This document shows positions 8,003 to 16,666 of a stretch of 64,000 nucleotides of DNA, one piece after another. Position numbers and translations under genes: made by a program. The stretch is from CAZNNH01 sp964574335 (lineage in GTDB: Bacteria > Acidobacteriota > Vicinamibacteria > Fen-336), in contig CAZNNH010000010.1 of assembly GCA_964574335.1 (NCBI GenBank), positions 1-64,000 of the forward strand, written 5' to 3'. Below the pieces are notes generated by a model that worked only from the letters and a program-made list of their open reading frames with translations, made no database searches and was not told the DNA's origin. The stretch's first letter is position 1. Each line of letters begins with the position of its first letter.

Positions 8003-8776
8003 ATGGCCGACGCCCTGATCACCGACCCCCGCTTCTACCTGCTCGCGATACCGGTGGTCCTGCTGGTGGCCATCTCCAAGGGGGGTTTCGGGGGCGGGGC
8101 GGGGATGATCGCGGTCCCCGCGCTGTCGTTGGTGGTCCCGCTCCCACAGGCCGCCGCCGTCCTGCTCCCCATCCTGTGTGTGATGGACCTGTTCGCGGTG
8201 GCCGGGTTCCGCGGCAGCTATAGCAGCCTCAACCTGCGCCGACTGGTCCCGGCGGCGCTGGTCGGGATCGGCGCCGGGGCGATGGCGTTCGGCGCTCTCG
8301 ACGAGCGCTGGCTGCGGCTGCTGGTGGGCGTGATCGCCGTCACCTTCGCCTTCCAGTGGGTGGCGGAGGTGGCGCGGGGGCGGGGCCGGGCCCCCGAGGC
8401 CCGGGCGGCCGGGATCTGGGGAGGTGCCGTGTGGGGCTTCGCCACCGGCTTCACCAGCACCCTGGCCCACGCCGGCGGCCCCCCCGCCTCGGTCTACCTG
8501 CTGCCCCAGCGGATGCCTCCGGCCCTCTACGCCGGGACCACCGCCGTCCTGTTCACGGTCGTCAACTACGCCAAGCTGGTCCCCTATGCCTGGCTCGGCC
8601 AGCTCAGCGCCGCCAACCTGGCCACCTCGCTGCTGCTCCTGCCGCTGGCGCCCCTCGGGGTGTGGCTGGGGCGCTGGCTGCACGACCGGGTCGCGGAGGG
8701 CGCCTTCTACCGCATCGTCTACGGGCTGCTGCTGGTCACCGGCCTCAAGCTCCTGGCCGAGGGGCTGGGCCTCTAG
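8003..8776 (+). CDS. TauE/SafE (DUF81) family membrane permease
   Basis: 257-residue inner-membrane protein with about seven to eight hydrophobic helices in two halves. The first half opens with AISKGGFGGGAG, the family's signature glycine loop; the matching loop in the second half is TGFTSTLAHAGGPP. Members move sulfite, sulfonates or other organic anions, mostly outward. The length matches the family. The ATG at 8003 is about one helix ahead of the first signature, as usual. It is preceded by a 100-base gap holding the terminator of the previous gene. The substrate cannot be inferred from the neighbours. Confidence 0.85.
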   Translation: MADALITDPRFYLLAIPVVLLVAISKGGFGGGAGMIAVPALSLVVPLPQAAAVLLPILCVMDLFAVAGFRGSYSSLNLRRLVPAALVGIGAGAMAFGALDERWLRLLVGVIAVTFAFQWVAEVARGRGRAPEARAAGIWGGAVWGFATGFTSTLAHAGGPPASVYLLPQRMPPALYAGTTAVLFTVVNYAKLVPYAWLGQLSAANLATSLLLLPLAPLGVWLGRWLHDRVAEGAFYRIVYGLLLVTGLKLLAEGLGL

Positions 8777-8829
8777 CGCGCCCGTCGCGCCTGGGCCGCC
8801 ACTTCCGCCGCCTGGCCGCCCGGCTGCGG

Positions 8830-8838
8830 TACGATACT
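8830..8838 (+). promoter_or_regulatory. -10 region (TACGATACT) of the FHA-EAL gene
   Basis: Overlapping TACGAT and GATACT hexamers end 9 and 6 bases before the GTG start at 8845, again implying almost no leader. Confidence 0.4.
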
Positions 8839-8844
8839 CGCGCC

Positions 8845-9987
8845 GTGAGCGACGCCTCCCCCGTTCAACCCGATCCCGCCCGCGCTGAGGCCGACCCGCA
8901 GGGCGAGACGATCTGGTTCCTCGAGAGCCTGACGGGAGGGCCGCGCCGTGGCTTCCAGATCCCGATCCAGGCCCAGGTCTTTCGCATCGGCCGCGATCCA
9001 CGGCTCGATCTCACCCTCCACTCGGGGCTGGTCTCGAAGCAGCACGCCGAGATCTTCCGGGAAGGGGAAAGGCTCTGGCTGCGTGACCTGGGCTCGACCA
9101 ACGGCAGCTTCGTCAACGGGGAGCGGGTGGAACGGCTGGCCCTCTACGAGGGCGACATCATCGGCTTCACCAGCGTCGAGTTCCGGCTGGGCCGCTGTCA
9201 GGGAAGCGACGTGCTCCGCTCCGAGACGATCCCGATCGGCGACCTGGCGCCGCCGGTCCAGCAGGTCCAGGAGGACGTGCGCCGGTTCCGGCGGCTCATC
9301 CACCACGGGGACGTGGACCTGCTGTTCCAGCCGATCCTGCAGCTCGACAACCGTTCGGTCCTGGGCTACGAGGCGCTCGGGCGCGGCCGCCATCCCGGCC
9401 TGCCCGAGATCCCCACCGAGCTCTTCCGAATGGCGGCCCGGCTCGGGGTGGAGGCGGAGCTGAGCCGGCTGTTCCGGGGCAAGCTCCCGGAGCGGCTGGG
9501 CGTGCGGCGCAACCTGGGCACCATCTTCTTGAATACCCATCCCGCCGAGCTGGCCCAGGCGGATCTGCCCAGCTCGGTCGAGGAGCTGCGCCGACTCCTC
9601 CCCGACGTCGACCTCACCCTCGAGGTCCACGAGCGGGCGATCGCGGAGCTTCGGATCATCTCGGAGCTGAAGGCGAGGCTGGCCGAGCTGAACGTCCGCA
9701 TCGCCTACGACGACTTCGGCGCCGGCCAGTCGCGTCTTCTGGAGCTGGCGGAGCTGCCGCCCGACTACCTCAAGTTCGACGTCCGCTTCATCATCGGCAT
9801 CGACAAGGCCCCGGCCTCCCGGCGGAGGCTGCTCAAGTCGCTGGTGTCCGTCGCCCACGACCTGGGCGTGCGCACCATCGCGGAGGGGGTGGAGACCGCG
9901 ACCGAGGCCGAGGTCTGCGCCGAGATCGGCTTCTCTCTGGCCCAGGGCTTCTTCTTCCGGGGGCCGGAGCCGGTCGAGAACCTGTGA
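8845..9987 (+). CDS. FHA-EAL fusion, probable c-di-GMP phosphodiesterase
   Basis: 380-residue soluble protein. Residues about 45-115 form an FHA domain (IGRDPRLDLTL, SKQHAEI, DLGSTNGSFVNG) that binds phosphothreonine peptides. Residues about 155-378 form an EAL domain that should cleave c-di-GMP. The catalytic set is visible: E176 in YEALGRG, N230 in FLNTHP, E260, D289-D290 in DDFGAGQSRL, K310 in YLKFD, E347 in AEGVET and Q367. There is no GGDEF domain and no membrane segment. The architecture suggests the esterase is recruited or tuned by a Ser/Thr kinase target. It starts at GTG behind a TACGATACT element and ends 26 bases before the secreted RraA-like gene. Confidence 0.85.
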   Translation: MSDASPVQPDPARAEADPQGETIWFLESLTGGPRRGFQIPIQAQVFRIGRDPRLDLTLHSGLVSKQHAEIFREGERLWLRDLGSTNGSFVNGERVERLALYEGDIIGFTSVEFRLGRCQGSDVLRSETIPIGDLAPPVQQVQEDVRRFRRLIHHGDVDLLFQPILQLDNRSVLGYEALGRGRHPGLPEIPTELFRMAARLGVEAELSRLFRGKLPERLGVRRNLGTIFLNTHPAELAQADLPSSVEELRRLLPDVDLTLEVHERAIAELRIISELKARLAELNVRIAYDDFGAGQSRLLELAELPPDYLKFDVRFIIGIDKAPASRRRLLKSLVSVAHDLGVRTIAEGVETATEAEVCAEIGFSLAQGFFFRGPEPVENL

Positions 9988-10013
9988 CGGCCAGAGAGAA
10001 CTGGGAGGGACTC

Positions 10014-10949
10014 ATGAAACGCGCTCTCGTGCTCGCCATCGCCCTGACGTTCCTGCTGCCGGCCTTGGGCCTCGCCCAGAGCATCACGCCCGACCGCGAC
10101 GAGGTCATTGCCCTGACCTCCGACTGGACCGGCGAGCGGTTCCCCGACGGGCGCCCGAAGGTGCCCGACGCGATCCTCGAGCGGATGAAGAACGTGAACC
10201 TTGAGGAGGCGTGGGGGGTCCTGCGAGGCAAGGGCTTCGAGTGGCAGTTCGAGGGGCGCTTCAAGCACGTCCACCTGGACCCCACGGCGACCATGGTGGG
10301 CCGGGCCCTGACCGCCACCTTCGCCCCCAAGCGCCCGGACCTGGACCGGGCGCTCAACGCCAAGGGACACGCCGACGGCCACATCGGCGGCCGCAACTCC
10401 TGGCCGATCGACATGCTGCAGGAGGGCGACGTCTACGTGGCCAACGTCTTCGGCAGCTACGAGGGCGGGCCCATCATCGGCGGCAACCTGAGCACGGCGA
10501 TCTTCAAGAACTCCAAGAACGGGGTGGTGTTCGACGGCTCGGTCCGGGACATCGCGCAGATGGAGACCATCGAGGGCTTCAAGGGCTGGGTCCGCGACTG
10601 GCACCCCTCCTGGAACTACGACAACATGCTGATCGAGATCAACCGGCCCACCCGTGTCGGGATGGCCCTGGTCCTGCCCGGGGACGTGGTCCTGGCCAAG
10701 CGCGAGGGCGTCATGTTCATCCCGCCCAGCCTGGCCGAGCAGGTTTGCAAGACCGCCGAGCTGGTCCAGCTCCGGGACATGTTCGGCTTCCAGCGGATCA
10801 AGGAAGGTCTCTACACCCCCGGCCAGATCGACCAGCGCTGGAGCGACGAGATGGAGAAGGACTTCTCCAGGTGGCTGAACGATCACATCGAGACCCTGCC
10901 GGTCCCGAAGGAGCAGATCCAGGAGCTGCTCAAGGAGCGCACCTGGTAG
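10014..10949 (+). CDS. Secreted RraA-like (aldolase-fold) protein
   Basis: 311 residues. A clear signal peptide (residues 1-21, ending ALGLA) directs export. The mature part holds the RraA/HMG aldolase fold: GGNLS at 156-160, GVVFDGSVRD at 170-179 with the Arg-Asp pair that binds substrate and metal in this fold, and a C-terminal helical tail ending KERTW. Ordinary RraA proteins are cytosolic and about 160 residues, so this is a long exported relative. GGGAGGGA places the ATG at 10014; a GTG-type start at 9984 has none. What it acts on is unknown. Confidence 0.78.
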   Translation: MKRALVLAIALTFLLPALGLAQSITPDRDEVIALTSDWTGERFPDGRPKVPDAILERMKNVNLEEAWGVLRGKGFEWQFEGRFKHVHLDPTATMVGRALTATFAPKRPDLDRALNAKGHADGHIGGRNSWPIDMLQEGDVYVANVFGSYEGGPIIGGNLSTAIFKNSKNGVVFDGSVRDIAQMETIEGFKGWVRDWHPSWNYDNMLIEINRPTRVGMALVLPGDVVLAKREGVMFIPPSLAEQVCKTAELVQLRDMFGFQRIKEGLYTPGQIDQRWSDEMEKDFSRWLNDHIETLPVPKEQIQELLKERTW

Positions 10950-10954
10950 GCCGG

Positions 10955-10970
10955 CCGCCGGTCCCGGCGG
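10955..10970. terminator. Short GC hairpin between convergent genes
   Basis: CCGCCGG faces CCGGCGG in the 27-base space between the RraA-like gene and the convergent gene at 10977. It could end transcription from both sides; no T-run is seen. Confidence 0.4.
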
Positions 10971-10976
10971 CGCCCT

Positions 10977-11453
10977 TCAGCCTTCGGCGACCTCCACCAC
11001 CTGGGTGATCCGCTGCTTGCGGATCAGGTGGTGGCGTTCGCCGTCGGCCACCGTCACGAACGGCGTCCGGAGGTTCAGGAAGTCCAGCAGGCGCTCCTGC
11101 CCGTCGGGCATGTCGATGCCGATCATCCCCCGAAAGGTCTTCTCGCCGCACTCCACCACCACCTCGCATTCCGGCAGCGCGGCGGCGTCCGGGGGCTCCG
11201 GTCGGTTCGAGGCGGCGGCCACGCTGATCACCACCACCGCGGCCTTGTTGAGCAGCATGGTCCGGTCGGCGCCATCGGGCCGGAACGGGAAGAACATAGC
11301 GGCGTCGTTGACCCACTCCTCGGCCCGCGGCGGGCCGTCGTGGCTGGGGGCCACGGTGGGCAGGAACAGGGTCCCGCGCACGGTCTGCCCGTTCGAGCGC
11401 AGGAGCTCCGCGCCCAGCTCGAGCGTAGGCACCTGCAGCGCCTCGATCACCAT
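10977..11453 (-). CDS. Conserved hypothetical protein (DUF6812-like)
   Basis: 158-residue soluble protein without signal peptide or membrane segment. It seems beta-rich: GQTVRGTLFLP near residue 24, MLLNKAAVVVISV near 85, KTFRGMIGIDMPDGQERLLDFLN near 120, and a closing VADGERHHLIRKQRI. The RLLDFLN plus final strand layout resembles small proteins I associate with DUF6812, but I cannot confirm this. GGAGGTG stands five bases from the ATG at 11453. It diverges from the YfhO-like gene over about 120 bases. Function unknown. Confidence 0.65.
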   Translation of the reverse strand: MVIEALQVPTLELGAELLRSNGQTVRGTLFLPTVAPSHDGPPRAEEWVNDAAMFFPFRPDGADRTMLLNKAAVVVISVAAASNRPEPPDAAALPECEVVVECGEKTFRGMIGIDMPDGQERLLDFLNLRTPFVTVADGERHHLIRKQRITQVVEVAEG

Positions 11454-11560
11454 CGGCCACCTCCAGGGGATGCCTCGATTCTCCGTCAGTCGCCGGCTTC
11501 GGTGCAATCTCGAAGGCGGCGGGGGCTGACCCCGCCCCTGGCTTCGGACCCGAGCTTGGC

Positions 11561-11566
11561 TAGAAT
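11561..11566 (+). promoter_or_regulatory. -10 box (TAGAAT) before the YfhO-like gene
   Basis: TAGAAT ends nine bases before the GTG at 11576, one more case of a -10 element almost touching the start codon. Confidence 0.4.
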
Positions 11567-11575
11567 CATTCCCTG

Positions 11576-13909
11576 GTGCGAGCGCTCGGGTCGTCTCTGA
11601 CCAAGATCGCGTGGCCGTTGGGCCTGCTGGGTCACGGGGCTCTGGTGCTGCTGCTGTTCTTCGGCCCCCTGGCCCTGCACCAGCAGCTCTACTACCGCGA
11701 CATCTCGCTGCTCTACGTTCCCAACTACACCTTCGCCGCCCGCTGGCTGGGCCACGGCATCTGGCCGCTGTGGAACCCGGATGCCGATGCGGGTGCTCAG
11801 TTCCTGCTGACCTACCCGGTCGACCTGCTGCTGCTGGCGCTCCTCGGCGTCCGGAACACGATGGCCTGGAGCCCCGCCCTGCACCTCCTCTGGCTGATGC
11901 AGGGCACCTCCCGGTTGGCCGGCCGGCTCGGCCGTGACCCGAGAGGGGCCTGGCTCTCGGGGGCCCTTCTGGGTCTGTCCGGAATCGTGCTCTCCTCGGT
12001 GCCGGACTACAACTTCCAGGCGATGGCATGGTGCCCCTGGGTGCTGGTGGCGGTGCTTCGTGTCGTGGAGCGACCCAGACCGCGCAGCCTCACCCTCTTG
12101 GCCGGCGCCGCCGCGCTGGAGGTGACGACGCTGGGCGGCGACGTGCTGCTGCAGACGGCCCTGGTGGCGCTCTTCCTGCTGCCTCGGCTGCCTCGCTGGC
12201 GAGAGGTGCTGGCGCTTTCGGCCGCCGCGCTGCTCGCCGCGCTGATGGCGGCGCCGGCGCTGCTGGGGATGGCGGCGCTGATCGAGGGCACCGAACGCGG
12301 GCGGGGTTTCGGGGCCACGATGGGCTTCGCCTACTCGGCCAACGTGCCGGTCCTGCTCGAGTCTCTGGTGCCGCGCCTGTTCGGCGATGTCCACACCTTC
12401 AGCAACTGGGGCTACTGGGGTCAGGCCTTCTACCCGGAGGGCCAGCCCTACTACCCGAGCCTCTACCTCGGCCCCGGCGTGCTGCTGCTGGCCCTGTGGA
12501 TACGCGGCCCGGGCCGACTTCCGCCTCGACGGGAGGTGCGGCTGTGGCTGCTCGCCTTGCTCGGCCTCATGGTCTGCCTGGGCAGCAACGGCCCGCTGGC
12601 GCCGTTGCTGGCACCGGTCTTCGAGCACCTGCGCGTCCCGGTGAAGTTCTTCTTCTTGACCACGCTCGCCCTTTGCCTGCTGGCCGGCTCCTTCGCCGGC
12701 TGGAGAGCCCGGTCTCCACGACACCTGGTGCTGGCGACCGCCGGTCTGCTGGTGCTGGCGACCGGCGGCATGGTCTGGCGCTGGCCCCACCTGGTGGCCG
12801 ACCTCGGGAGCGGGTGGCTGCCCGAGCTGGCCACCCCACGCGCCAGGGCCGTCATCGAGTCGGTGTGGCCGTGGGAGCTGGCCGCCACCGGTGGCCTCTT
12901 GGCGGGCGCCGGGCTGAGCGGCTGGATGGGCGGCCGTTTCGTGACGCTGGCCCTCGCGCTCCTGTGCCTCGACCCGGTGCGCGTGAACGCCCGCCTGGTA
13001 GCCAGCGTGGACGCCGCCTTCTACGATCCGCGGCCGGCGGTGACGCGGCTGCTCGAGCCGGTCGCGAGGTCGGAGGACCGGATCTACTCGTACGGCGTCG
13101 CCCACTCGCCGCCCCTGGTCTGGCGAACCAGCCTGGCCCTCCAGAACCGCGACGTGTGGCTGTTCCTGCTGGATCGGCAGACCCTCCTGCCCCGCTGCCA
13201 GATGCTGGACGGCTTCCAGGGCGCCTTCGACATCGACCGGACCGGCTGGGCCCCGGTCGGCTCCGCGCTCTCGGTGGCGGAGGCCACGCCCCTGCGCTTC
13301 CGCGACGTGGCGGCCCGGTTCCGGGGTGGCAACGTTCGGTGGGTGCTGTCGTTCCACGCGCTGCCCCCGGATCTGGCCCGTCTGCACGACCAGATCCAGC
13401 TCGAGGAGGTGGCCCAGCCGCTGAAGCTCTACGAGGTGATCGGTGCCCGGCCTCGCGCCTTCTTTGCCGCCCGCCATGTCCTCGCCGCCTCGGACCAGCC
13501 GGTCGCAGGCCTCGAGGCAGACTCCGACGGCCTGGAGCCGGTGGTCCTGAACCAGCCGCCGCCCTTTGTCCCGACGGCATCGCCCGACGGGCGAGGTCGG
13601 GTGGGCTTCGAGCAGCCCGATCCCCACACGGTGCGGCTGCGCTACAGCGGACCGCCCGGCTTCATCGTCGTCCTCGAGGGCTACCACCGCGGCTGGCGGG
13701 CCACCGACGAGGACGGCACGCCGGTGCCGCTGCTCCGCGCGGACGGCCGCTACTGGGCGATCCCGACCCCGGGCGGTGAGCGGAGCTACGTGGTCCGCTA
13801 TCGGCCCGGCTGGCTGGTGCCGTCGCTGGCCTCGTGCGCCCTGGGTCTCGCGATCGCCCTTGGGCTGTGGCTGGCACCTCGTCGGTCAGCCGGGCCGGTA
13901 ACCTCGTAA
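11576..13909 (+). CDS. YfhO-like large polytopic membrane protein
   Basis: 777 residues starting at GTG. About a dozen hydrophobic segments span residues 10-470; the remaining 300 form a soluble, probably external domain with a final membrane helix (about 745-768). The first loop contains FYRDISLLYVPNY and IWPLWNPDADAGAQFL, the acidic loop seen in YfhO/GT-C type proteins that add sugars to cell-wall polymers or lipids. The beta-rich tail GFIVVLEGYHRGWRATDEDG is also typical of YfhO. Donor and acceptor are unknown. It is followed after 15 bases by the Clp-fold protease gene and may be cotranscribed. Confidence 0.72.
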   Translation: MRALGSSLTKIAWPLGLLGHGALVLLLFFGPLALHQQLYYRDISLLYVPNYTFAARWLGHGIWPLWNPDADAGAQFLLTYPVDLLLLALLGVRNTMAWSPALHLLWLMQGTSRLAGRLGRDPRGAWLSGALLGLSGIVLSSVPDYNFQAMAWCPWVLVAVLRVVERPRPRSLTLLAGAAALEVTTLGGDVLLQTALVALFLLPRLPRWREVLALSAAALLAALMAAPALLGMAALIEGTERGRGFGATMGFAYSANVPVLLESLVPRLFGDVHTFSNWGYWGQAFYPEGQPYYPSLYLGPGVLLLALWIRGPGRLPPRREVRLWLLALLGLMVCLGSNGPLAPLLAPVFEHLRVPVKFFFLTTLALCLLAGSFAGWRARSPRHLVLATAGLLVLATGGMVWRWPHLVADLGSGWLPELATPRARAVIESVWPWELAATGGLLAGAGLSGWMGGRFVTLALALLCLDPVRVNARLVASVDAAFYDPRPAVTRLLEPVARSEDRIYSYGVAHSPPLVWRTSLALQNRDVWLFLLDRQTLLPRCQMLDGFQGAFDIDRTGWAPVGSALSVAEATPLRFRDVAARFRGGNVRWVLSFHALPPDLARLHDQIQLEEVAQPLKLYEVIGARPRAFFAARHVLAASDQPVAGLEADSDGLEPVVLNQPPPFVPTASPDGRGRVGFEQPDPHTVRLRYSGPPGFIVVLEGYHRGWRATDEDGTPVPLLRADGRYWAIPTPGGERSYVVRYRPGWLVPSLASCALGLAIALGLWLAPRRSAGPVTS

Positions 13910-13924
13910 CCGGGAGGTTCTTCC

Positions 13925-14803
13925 ATGTCGAGTCCAGAACGTTCGCGCTCGCGCAAGCTCGGAGATCTCCTCCGGGCCGCCTTCTGGCTGCTCCTGATCG
14001 TCCTCTTCATCCAGCAGGTCTGGGGCGCGGGCGCCGTCGACCGCGCCCGAGCCGCCTTGATCGACCGCTTCCAGGAGCAGCGGCAGTCCCGTGTGATCGC
14101 CCTGATCCACCGCCGGGAGACGGTCAGCCTCTTCGGAGTCCCGGTCAGCGAGTTCATCGACATCGAGGACTCGGAGGCGGTGCTGCGGGCGATCCGCTTG
14201 ACCCCCAAGCAGAAGCCCATCGACCTGATCCTGCACACCCCGGGCGGCCTGGTGCTGGCCGCCGAGCAGATCGCACATGCGCTGGCCGAGCACGAGGGCA
14301 AGGTGACCGTCTTCGTCCCCCACTACGCGATGAGCGGCGGCACCATGCTGGCGCTGACCGCCGACGAGATCGTGATGGACCCGAACGCCGTGCTCGGCCC
14401 GGTCGACCCCCAGATCGGTGACCTGCCGGCGGCCTCGATCGTGAAGCTGCTGGAGATGAAGCCCCCCGACAAGATCAGCGACGAGATGCTGGTCTTGGCC
14501 GACGTCTCGGGCAAGGCCCGCCGGCAGGTGACGGCGTTCCTGACCGAGGTGCTACGCAAGCACCAGCCTGAGGAGAAGGCGGCACAGTTGGCAACCACCC
14601 TGAGCGAGGGCCGCTGGACCCACGACTTCCCCATCACCGTGGAGGCCGCACGCGAGCTGGGCCTGACGGTCAACACGGAGATGCCTCCCCTGATCTACGA
14701 GCTGATGGATCTCTACCCGCAGAGAGGAGCGGAGCGCCCGTCGGTGACCTACGTGCCCCTGCGGCGCTCGCCCGGCCTCGGCCGCCAGGCCCCGCAGCGC
14801 TAG
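13925..14803 (+). CDS. SDH-family Clp-fold serine protease, membrane anchored
   Basis: 292 residues. One N-terminal membrane helix (about 13-33) is followed by a ClpP-like crotonase fold of the SDH (serine dehydrogenase proteinase) family. FIDIEDSEAVLRAI, DLILHTPGGLVLAAEQIA and the nucleophile loop HYAMSGGTM with Ser137 are seen, followed by DEIVMDPNAVLGPVDPQIG. Such proteins are thought to cleave membrane or misfolded proteins. GGAGG precedes the ATG. It is 15 bases downstream of the YfhO-like gene. Its last 134 bases overlap an open tail of the DUF1593 gene on the other strand; the protease reading is the conserved one there. Confidence 0.85.
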   Translation: MSSPERSRSRKLGDLLRAAFWLLLIVLFIQQVWGAGAVDRARAALIDRFQEQRQSRVIALIHRRETVSLFGVPVSEFIDIEDSEAVLRAIRLTPKQKPIDLILHTPGGLVLAAEQIAHALAEHEGKVTVFVPHYAMSGGTMLALTADEIVMDPNAVLGPVDPQIGDLPAASIVKLLEMKPPDKISDEMLVLADVSGKARRQVTAFLTEVLRKHQPEEKAAQLATTLSEGRWTHDFPITVEAARELGLTVNTEMPPLIYELMDLYPQRGAERPSVTYVPLRRSPGLGRQAPQR

Positions 14804-16553
14804 CGCGACGGGTCGGGCGGCTCCACGACAGGCCGAGGTCGATGCGCTGGCTCGGCCTCCCGCTGCGGCGAGGACTAGCCCGCGCCGTGCCGAGCAGGCC
14901 CATCAGCCGGCGGTGGTCCTGCTCGTCGGTTTGCCCGACCGGCGGCGGGTCGTCGCGCATCTCGAGGATGACGCGGCGGTAGGACGTCAGGCTCGGCGTG
15001 CCGTGGTCCTCGACGGCCAGGATCACGTGGGCCCGGCCCGCCACCTTGGGCACCACGATCGCCTTCGGGCCGTCCGCGCCCTCGATCACGATCCTCGGAG
15101 GCGGCTGCGGCGGCCCGCCCTCCGGAGCCGGCGGGATGCCCCCCTGACCGGGGACGATGCCGGCCGGGGGCCGGCGCCGCACCCGGACCGGCCGCCCCGG
15201 GATGCCGGTGCCGGCCTCGGGATAGAAGAACCAGTGGAACTCGAGCGCGTTGCCGTCGGGATCGGTGGTCCCGGTGGCGTCCAGGGTGAGGGGTGTGCCC
15301 ACCTTTGCCGTGAGGAAGACGGGCTCGGTCCCCGCCTGGCCGTTCACCACCACCCGCGGGTTGTGGTTGGCCTCTTCCTTCTTCAGCACCGACCAGTCCA
15401 GACGCGCGGCGAAGTCGTGCTGGAAGGCCTCGCGCCAGCGCCAGATGCTGGCCTGGTCGGAGGTGTAGCTCCGGCCGTCGACCCCCACCACGGTGTCGCG
15501 GGAGCTGTCGTTGCCGGGGTACGAGTCGCCGCCCTGGGTCCACAGGGCCCGGGTCTCACCGTAGGGCTGCCGCCACACGTAACGCCCGCCCCACCCCCCG
15601 AAGGCCGGGCTCATGGCGCTGGCCAGCCCGTTGTCGATCAGCCCCAGGAACGACGGCGTGTCGCCCTCGTGGATGCAGCACGGGACGGGGTACAGCTCGC
15701 CCAGCGGACCCTTGCCGCGGATGTGGGCGTTCACCCACTGGTCCGAGAAGGTCGTGAAGTCGGCCCCCGGCGCGTTGCGGTAGAAGCGGTCGCCGCTGAT
15801 GCCGGTCCAGGTGGCGAAGTAGTACTGCTCGCCGTCCTGCGTCGATGGCGTCGCAATGTAGCGCAGGGCCGGGAACTCGCGGCGCAGCCACGGGCCGGCG
15901 TCGTCCTGGTCGGAGATCGCGTAGACCCGGAGCTTGGAGACGAGGGCCGCGACCTGCTCCGGCGTCCGGCTGGCGCGGGCCTGGGTGAGCGCCTGGGCCA
16001 GGGTGTTGGTGCCGCCCCAGGCCAGTACCCACAGCGGCCGCGGGTCGGCCTTCTCGGCGGCCCGCAGGATCAGCTCCGCCCCCGGCGACGTGTGGTCGGG
16101 TCCCACCGCCTGCATGCCGTAGGCCGGCTGCCCGGGCACCACCACCGCCCGCAAGGCCGCCGCGGTGGGATAGCCGGAGGCGTGCTGGAGCAGGCTGGGC
16201 TGGACCTTCTCGTAGGCGTCGAGAACGGAGTGGATGACATCGGGCCGGACCCGGGCCTTCATCCAGGTGGAGGTGGTGGCGATCAGCCCCTCGACGTCCA
16301 TCTGGTTGGAGTAGAGCAGGAAGCGGACCAGCGACATCTGGTCGTCGGGCTCGTTGGCGATGTCGGTCATCACCACCACTCGCGGCCGGGCCACGAAGGG
16401 GTCCACCTGGGCCTCGGGCGGGGTCGCGGCCACGGCCGGACCGGCCACCGCCAGGCAGCCCGCCACCGCCCACGCCGCCACGCCGCGCCGACCGTGAGCG
16501 GGTGACCCCACCCGTCCCGTGGCCGACCATGCCGTTCCCGCAGTCGCGCGCAT
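14670..16553 (-). CDS. Secreted DUF1593 nucleoside-hydrolase-like protein with odd tail
   Basis: About 627 residues. A signal peptide covers roughly 1-42. Residues about 55-310 form a nucleoside-hydrolase-like domain (DUF1593): VVVMTDIANEPDDQMSLVRFL carries the acidic metal motif, and ISDQDDAGPWLRREFP is also typical. A C-terminal beta-sandwich follows (DATGTTDPDGNALEFHWFF to YRRVILEMRD). Such proteins are presumed to act on sugars outside the cell. AGGAGGTG sets ATG 16553. After LEMRDDPPPV the frame runs on for about 80 low-complexity residues, the last 45 opposite the protease gene. That tail looks like reading past a lost stop, so the natural end is probably near 14900. Confidence 0.78.
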   Translation of the reverse strand: MRATAGTAWSATGRVGSPAHGRRGVAAWAVAGCLAVAGPAVAATPPEAQVDPFVARPRVVVMTDIANEPDDQMSLVRFLLYSNQMDVEGLIATTSTWMKARVRPDVIHSVLDAYEKVQPSLLQHASGYPTAAALRAVVVPGQPAYGMQAVGPDHTSPGAELILRAAEKADPRPLWVLAWGGTNTLAQALTQARASRTPEQVAALVSKLRVYAISDQDDAGPWLRREFPALRYIATPSTQDGEQYYFATWTGISGDRFYRNAPGADFTTFSDQWVNAHIRGKGPLGELYPVPCCIHEGDTPSFLGLIDNGLASAMSPAFGGWGGRYVWRQPYGETRALWTQGGDSYPGNDSSRDTVVGVDGRSYTSDQASIWRWREAFQHDFAARLDWSVLKKEEANHNPRVVVNGQAGTEPVFLTAKVGTPLTLDATGTTDPDGNALEFHWFFYPEAGTGIPGRPVRVRRRPPAGIVPGQGGIPPAPEGGPPQPPPRIVIEGADGPKAIVVPKVAGRAHVILAVEDHGTPSLTSYRRVILEMRDDPPPVGQTDEQDHRRLMGLLGTARASPRRSGRPSQRIDLGLSWSRPTRRASAAGPGGRGRASAAGARRSPTGAPLLSAGRDPSARRSGEASPC

Positions 16554-16566
16554 CGCCACCTCCTCT

Positions 16567-16666
16567 NNNNNNNNNNNNNNNNNNNNNNNNNNNNNNNNNN
16601 NNNNNNNNNNNNNNNNNNNNNNNNNNNNNNNNNNNNNNNNNNNNNNNNNNNNNNNNNNNNNNNNNN
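16567..16666. other. Assembly gap (100 N)
   Basis: Exactly 100 Ns, the usual scaffolder placeholder, so the true distance is unknown. It cuts the 3' end of the minus-strand gene at 16667-17094. Confidence 0.99.

Noticed and set aside
7574..9001. Collagen-like Gly-Pro-Arg frame opposite the repeat protein
   Set aside because: The pattern is the reverse reading of the GAGGCC-type repeats; no start signal, whereas the plus-strand gene has a binding site, a signal-like start and a terminator.
11486..13687. 733-codon minus-strand frame opposite the YfhO-like gene
   Set aside because: Gln/Arg/His-rich shadow without motifs; the plus strand has ordered membrane helices.
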